Source of the DNA: Clostridia bacterium
Lineage (GTDB): Bacteria; Bacillota; Clostridia; CAKSNL01; HGM11501
Reading direction: 5' to 3'
Assembly (NCBI GenBank): GCA_030535815.1
Contig: JAUNRD010000061.1
Span: 1-8,502, forward strand
Length of the DNA: 8,502 nt
The notes under the pieces were generated by a model. It saw only the letters and a program-made list of their open reading frames with translations. It was not told where the DNA came from and did no database searches. Positions 5,949 through 8,502 of the stretch are shown here, in pieces (the first letter of the stretch is position 1; every line of letters starts with the position of its first letter). Made by a program: the position numbers and the translations under genes.

Positions 5949-7157
5949 ATGAAAATCTTAGTTATCAACGCAGGAAGCTCATCCATCAAGTATCAGCTTA
6001 TTGATATGACCGATGAAACACTCCTTGCAAAGGGTCAGTGCGACAGAATCGGTATCGAAGGCGGTAACTTCAAGCACGTTAACATCGCAAAGGACTATAC
6101 CCATAAGGTAGACGTTCAGATGGCAAACCACGGCGAAGGCATCAAACTTATCATCGATGCTCTTACAAATGCTGAATACGGCGTAATTTCCTCTATGAGC
6201 GAAATCAACGCAGTAGGACACAGAGTTGTTCACGGCGGCGAGAAGTTCTCCGGTTCCGTTATCATCAATGACGAAATCATCGAAGCTCTTAAGGAGTGCT
6301 CGGAACTCAGCCCCCTTCACAATCCTGCAAACCTTACAGGTATCAAGGCTTGTACAGAAATTATGGGAGAAAACGTTCCCCAGGTTGGTGTATTTGATAC
6401 AGGCTTCCATCAGACAATGCCCGACTTTGCATATCTTTATGCAATTCCCTATGAATACTATGAAAAGTATAAGCTTCGTCGCTACGGCTTCCACGGTACA
6501 AGCCACCGTTATGTAACAGCAAGAGCTGCTGAAATGCTTGGCAAGAAGCCCGAAGAAATCAACATTGTAACCTGCCACCTTGGTAACGGTTCTTCCATCA
6601 CAGCTGTAAAGGGCGGTAAGTCCTTTGATACAACAATGGGTGTTACACCTCTTGACGGTCTTATGATGGGTACACGTTCCGGTTCTATCGACCCCGCTAT
6701 CATTCCTTTCCTTATGGAAAAAGAAGGTCTTACAGCGAAGGAAGTAGACAATATTCTTAATAAGAAGTCCGGTATCCTTGGCGTATCTCAGACAACAAGT
6801 GACAACCGTGACATTGAAGAAGGCGCAAGAAACGGTAACGAGCGTTATAAGCTTATCGAAAGCATGCTCTGCCACCAGATTACAAAGTATGTAGGCGGCT
6901 ATGCTGCAGCTATGGGCGGAGTTGACGCCATCGTATTTACAGGCGGTATCGGCGAAAACAATCCCCAGTACCGTTCAAGAGTTGGTAAGAACCTTGAATT
7001 CATGGGAGTAAAGGTTGACGAGGAAGCAAACAAGAAGGCATTCAGAACTTCTGACGAAAACGACATTTCCGCAGAAGGCGCAACTGTTAAGATGCTTGTT
7101 ATCCCCACAAACGAAGAGCTTATGATCGCAAGAGATACTTACGAATTAGTAAAATAA
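5949..7157 (+). CDS. ackA: Acetate kinase
   Basis: AckA transfers phosphate from acetyl phosphate to ADP, giving acetate and ATP; it is the energy-yielding second step after Pta and also works in reverse to activate acetate. The 402 residues match the family length. All signature regions of the ASKHA-fold enzyme are present: NAGSSSIK (7-14), HRVVHGG (91-97), PLHNPANL (122-129), FDTGFHQTMP (149-158), RRYGFHGTSH (177-186), HLGNGSS (210-216), GTRSGSIDP (241-249), GGIGENN (332-338) and PTNEELMIARDT (386-397). N7, R92, D150, H182 and R243 match the Methanosarcina catalytic residues N7, R91, D148, H180 and R241, and E389 or E390 matches E384. The ATG at 5949 has AAAGGAAG nine bases upstream. Codon use is as biased as in pta. 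No separate promoter is evident, so ackA is probably co-transcribed with pta through the repeats. Confidence 0.98.
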   Translation: MKILVINAGSSSIKYQLIDMTDETLLAKGQCDRIGIEGGNFKHVNIAKDYTHKVDVQMANHGEGIKLIIDALTNAEYGVISSMSEINAVGHRVVHGGEKFSGSVIINDEIIEALKECSELSPLHNPANLTGIKACTEIMGENVPQVGVFDTGFHQTMPDFAYLYAIPYEYYEKYKLRRYGFHGTSHRYVTARAAEMLGKKPEEINIVTCHLGNGSSITAVKGGKSFDTTMGVTPLDGLMMGTRSGSIDPAIIPFLMEKEGLTAKEVDNILNKKSGILGVSQTTSDNRDIEEGARNGNERYKLIESMLCHQITKYVGGYAAAMGGVDAIVFTGGIGENNPQYRSRVGKNLEFMGVKVDEEANKKAFRTSDENDISAEGATVKMLVIPTNEELMIARDTYELVK

Positions 7158-7164
7158 GTTTAAT

Positions 7165-7216
7165 AAAAACAATAAAGTTCCCGAAGAAATTTCTTCGGGA
7201 ACTTTATTGTTTTTTT
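7165..7216 (+). terminator. Strong intrinsic terminator of pta-ackA
   Basis: A perfect stem of at least 23 bp (7166-7188 with 7191-7213), centred on CCCGAAGAA/TTCTTCGGG, has a minimal AT loop and is followed by a T-run to 7216. The symmetry of A- and T-runs would also stop transcription from the right. It closes the acetate operon. Confidence 0.95.
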
Positions 7217-7287
7217 ACAAAATGGTAATATATTTGTCATTTGCTGTCAAAAAAAGGTAAATATAAACCTTTGAAGTTAAAAAAAGC

Positions 7288-7316
7288 TTGCATTATTGAC
7301 AAAAAGGTGCTATAAT
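7288..7316 (+). promoter_or_regulatory. Promoter of the zinc-ribbon gene (extended -10)
   Basis: A perfect TATAAT (7311-7316) is preceded by TGC, an extended -10 element. The -35 at correct 17-base spacing is TTGCAT (7288-7293). A consensus TTGACA also occurs at 7296-7301, but only 9 bases before the -10. A small AAAGGT/ACCTTT inverted repeat (7253-7272) just upstream could be an operator, but is weak evidence. Confidence 0.75.
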
Positions 7317-7339
7317 ATACAAAAAAGGAGGTATAAAAT

Positions 7340-8332
7340 ATGGCTATTATTTCTTGTCCTGAATGTGGAAAACAAATTTCTGATCGTGCGATAAGCTGCC
7401 CGGATTGCGGTTGCCCTATAAACGAGGGATCTGTTGCGGCCAATCAAATCGATGTTTCAAAGGAGGTTGAACAGTTACTTGTTCTTGCACGTCGCTCCAG
7501 AGAATCATCTGACAGCACTAATGCAAAAAAATACTACGACCAGATTCTGTTGAAAGCTCCCGGAAACTGGGAAGCTATTTTTTACAGTGTGTACTACGAA
7601 GCTATGTCGTGCAAAATTATGAACATTAGCTCAGCAGCGAATTCCGTTGCTAACAGTATTTACAGTACATTTGCAGCTATTGGTGATTTGACTGATGAAG
7701 ACGAAAAAACAAAAGCGATAGATGATGTTATTTATTCAGCTATTGCAATCGGTGTGATGTTTGTATCAAGTGCAGTATCTCACTATGATCAGTTCTCTAC
7801 AACAAACAATGCGTTTGGTGAATGTTCGAATAGAGTTGTTGCCGTATCATCTATATATGACGAGATAGAGGAAGGATTAAAGAAAGTTTTTCCTGATAGG
7901 AAAGAACGTATTGCAAAACATCAAAAAGTGTATGTATCGTTTTTGACAGGGAATGTGAAATGGTTCAACAGAGAGTATGCAACAAGAATACTCAATAGGT
8001 TAGGAGAAGAAATCAGAACAGTTGATTCGACATTTGAAACGCCTGAGCTTCCGGCGCCTACAGGAGGTTGCTATGTTGCTACAGCGGTTTATGGCTCGTA
8101 CGATTGTCCTGAGGTATGGACACTCCGCCGTTATCGCGATTATACTCTTGCTGAAACCTGGTATGGCAGAGCGTTTGTCAAAACCTACTATGCAATCAGC
8201 CCCACTCTGGTAAAATGGTTTGGTCATACAGAATGGTTTAAGAAGATGTGGAAGGGAAAACTTGACAGAATGGTTTCAAAACTCAAAGCTGATGGTGTGG
8301 ATTCTACTCCCTATGAAGACAGAAACTGGTGA
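7340..8332 (+). CDS. Zinc-ribbon protein with C-terminal CFI-box-like domain
   Basis: The 330-residue protein starts with a zinc ribbon: CPEC (6-9) and CPDC (20-23), the zinc_ribbon_2 type often found at the N-terminus of Gram-positive proteins of unknown function. Residues about 40-90 (VEQLLVLARRSRESSDS, then NAKKYYDQILLKAPGNWEAIFY) look like one TPR-type helical pair. Residues 131-147 are hydrophobic enough for a buried or membrane helix. After a Pro-rich linker (235-241), residues 244-315 match the CFI-box C-terminal domain: CYVATAVYGS (244-253), then PEVWTLRRYRDYTL, GRAFVKTYY (276-284) and SPTLVKWF. That domain usually begins CFIATA; here it is CYVATA. Its biochemical role is not established to my knowledge. 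ATG 7340 has an AAGGAGGT site. The gene is monocistronic between two strong terminators, and codon use is unlike ackA (more ATT and TGT), suggesting modest expression. Confidence 0.88.
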   Translation: MAIISCPECGKQISDRAISCPDCGCPINEGSVAANQIDVSKEVEQLLVLARRSRESSDSTNAKKYYDQILLKAPGNWEAIFYSVYYEAMSCKIMNISSAANSVANSIYSTFAAIGDLTDEDEKTKAIDDVIYSAIAIGVMFVSSAVSHYDQFSTTNNAFGECSNRVVAVSSIYDEIEEGLKKVFPDRKERIAKHQKVYVSFLTGNVKWFNREYATRILNRLGEEIRTVDSTFETPELPAPTGGCYVATAVYGSYDCPEVWTLRRYRDYTLAETWYGRAFVKTYYAISPTLVKWFGHTEWFKKMWKGKLDRMVSKLKADGVDSTPYEDRNW

Positions 8333-8333
8333 C

Positions 8334-8369
8334 ACAAAAGAACTAAGGCATCGCCTTAGTTCTTTTGTT
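8334..8369 (+). terminator. Intrinsic terminator of the zinc-ribbon gene
   Basis: ACAAAAGAACTAAGGC (8334-8349) pairs perfectly with its complement at 8353-8368 around an ATC loop, starting one base after the stop codon. The TTCTTTT segment of the stem supplies the T-tract; it is similarly competent on the minus strand. Confidence 0.88.
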
Positions 8370-8380
8370 ATAAGGTTATC

Positions 8381-8435
8381 GTAGGGGCGGATGCCCACAT
8401 CCGCCCGGAAGCGGGAAAACAAAGTCTTCCCCTAC
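8381..8435. repeat. Palindromic intergenic element bounded by GTAGGGG/CCCCTAC
   Basis: The 55-bp element has 7-bp terminal inverted repeats GTAGGGG (8381-8387) and CCCCTAC (8429-8435). Inside is a perfect 9-bp hairpin GGGCGGATG-CCCA-CATCCGCCC (8385-8406). Its GC content is clearly higher than the surrounding DNA. It encodes no gene and resembles small dispersed GC-rich palindromic repeats common in intergenic DNA of gut Clostridia; this resemblance is from memory and not checked. Confidence 0.75.
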
Positions 8436-8470
8436 GGATGGGAATGCTTTGAAAAAACAACAACCCTTCC

Positions 8471-8492
8471 GATTTTTGCTTAAACAAAAATC
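8471..8492. repeat. 8-bp inverted repeat near the window end
   Basis: GATTTTTG (8471-8478) and CAAAAATC (8485-8492) are perfect reverse complements around CTTAAA. It sits between two CTTCC-containing flanks (CCCTTCC and ACCTTCC). Its context continues past the window edge, so its full extent is unknown; it may be part of a larger dispersed repeat beginning near 8381. Confidence 0.6.
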
Positions 8493-8502
8493 ACCTTCCC
8501 TT

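Noticed and set aside
5979..6875. 298-codon minus-strand open frame opposite ackA
   Set aside because: The plus strand is an intact acetate kinase with all motifs; the antisense protein is Cys/Val-rich without recognisable domains, a common shadow of biased codon use.

Overview
The window looks like chromosomal DNA from an anaerobic, low-GC Gram-positive bacterium of the Clostridia, probably a gut-type lineage. This rests on AT-rich intergenic DNA, strong AGGAGG-type ribosome binding sites, consensus TTGACA/TATAAT promoters, hairpin-plus-T-run terminators, a tRNA gene that encodes its own CCA, and a tmcAL gene divergent from pta-ackA. No species can be named from sequence alone.

Layout. Bases 1-402 hold the 3' end of a sensor histidine kinase gene. 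It converges on a 776-codon minus-strand gene of unknown function (426-2756), and the two share a bidirectional terminator. Upstream of that gene lies a textbook promoter, then two nearly identical 185-bp repeats (2869-3242), then a minus-strand tRNA-Leu(CAA) with its own promoter and terminator. Next on the minus strand is tmcAL (3428-4552). From a short, AT-rich divergent promoter region run pta (4636-5637) and ackA (5949-7157) on the plus strand. They are separated by 311 bp filled mostly by a second tandem repeat of 108-bp period. After a very strong terminator comes a monocistronic gene (7340-8332) for a zinc-ribbon protein with a C-terminal CFI-box-like domain. The window ends in hairpin-rich intergenic repeat sequence (8381-8502).

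How the genes work together. Pta and AckA form the acetate fermentation pathway: acetyl-CoA plus phosphate gives acetyl phosphate, then acetate and ATP. TmcAL uses acetate and ATP to acetylate the wobble cytidine of elongator tRNA-Met, so its position beside the acetate pathway makes metabolic sense. The kinase fragment, the 776-aa protein and the zinc-ribbon protein have no visible link to acetate metabolism.

The least ordinary parts are the 776-aa orphan (beta-rich N-terminal two thirds, helical C-terminal third), the two unrelated tandem repeats (189- and 108-bp periods, both rich in hairpins and both multiples of three), and the zinc-ribbon/CFI-box protein. I see no phage, transposase, CRISPR or recognisable defence operon. 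The repeats may belong to dispersed intergenic families, but that needs a genome search.
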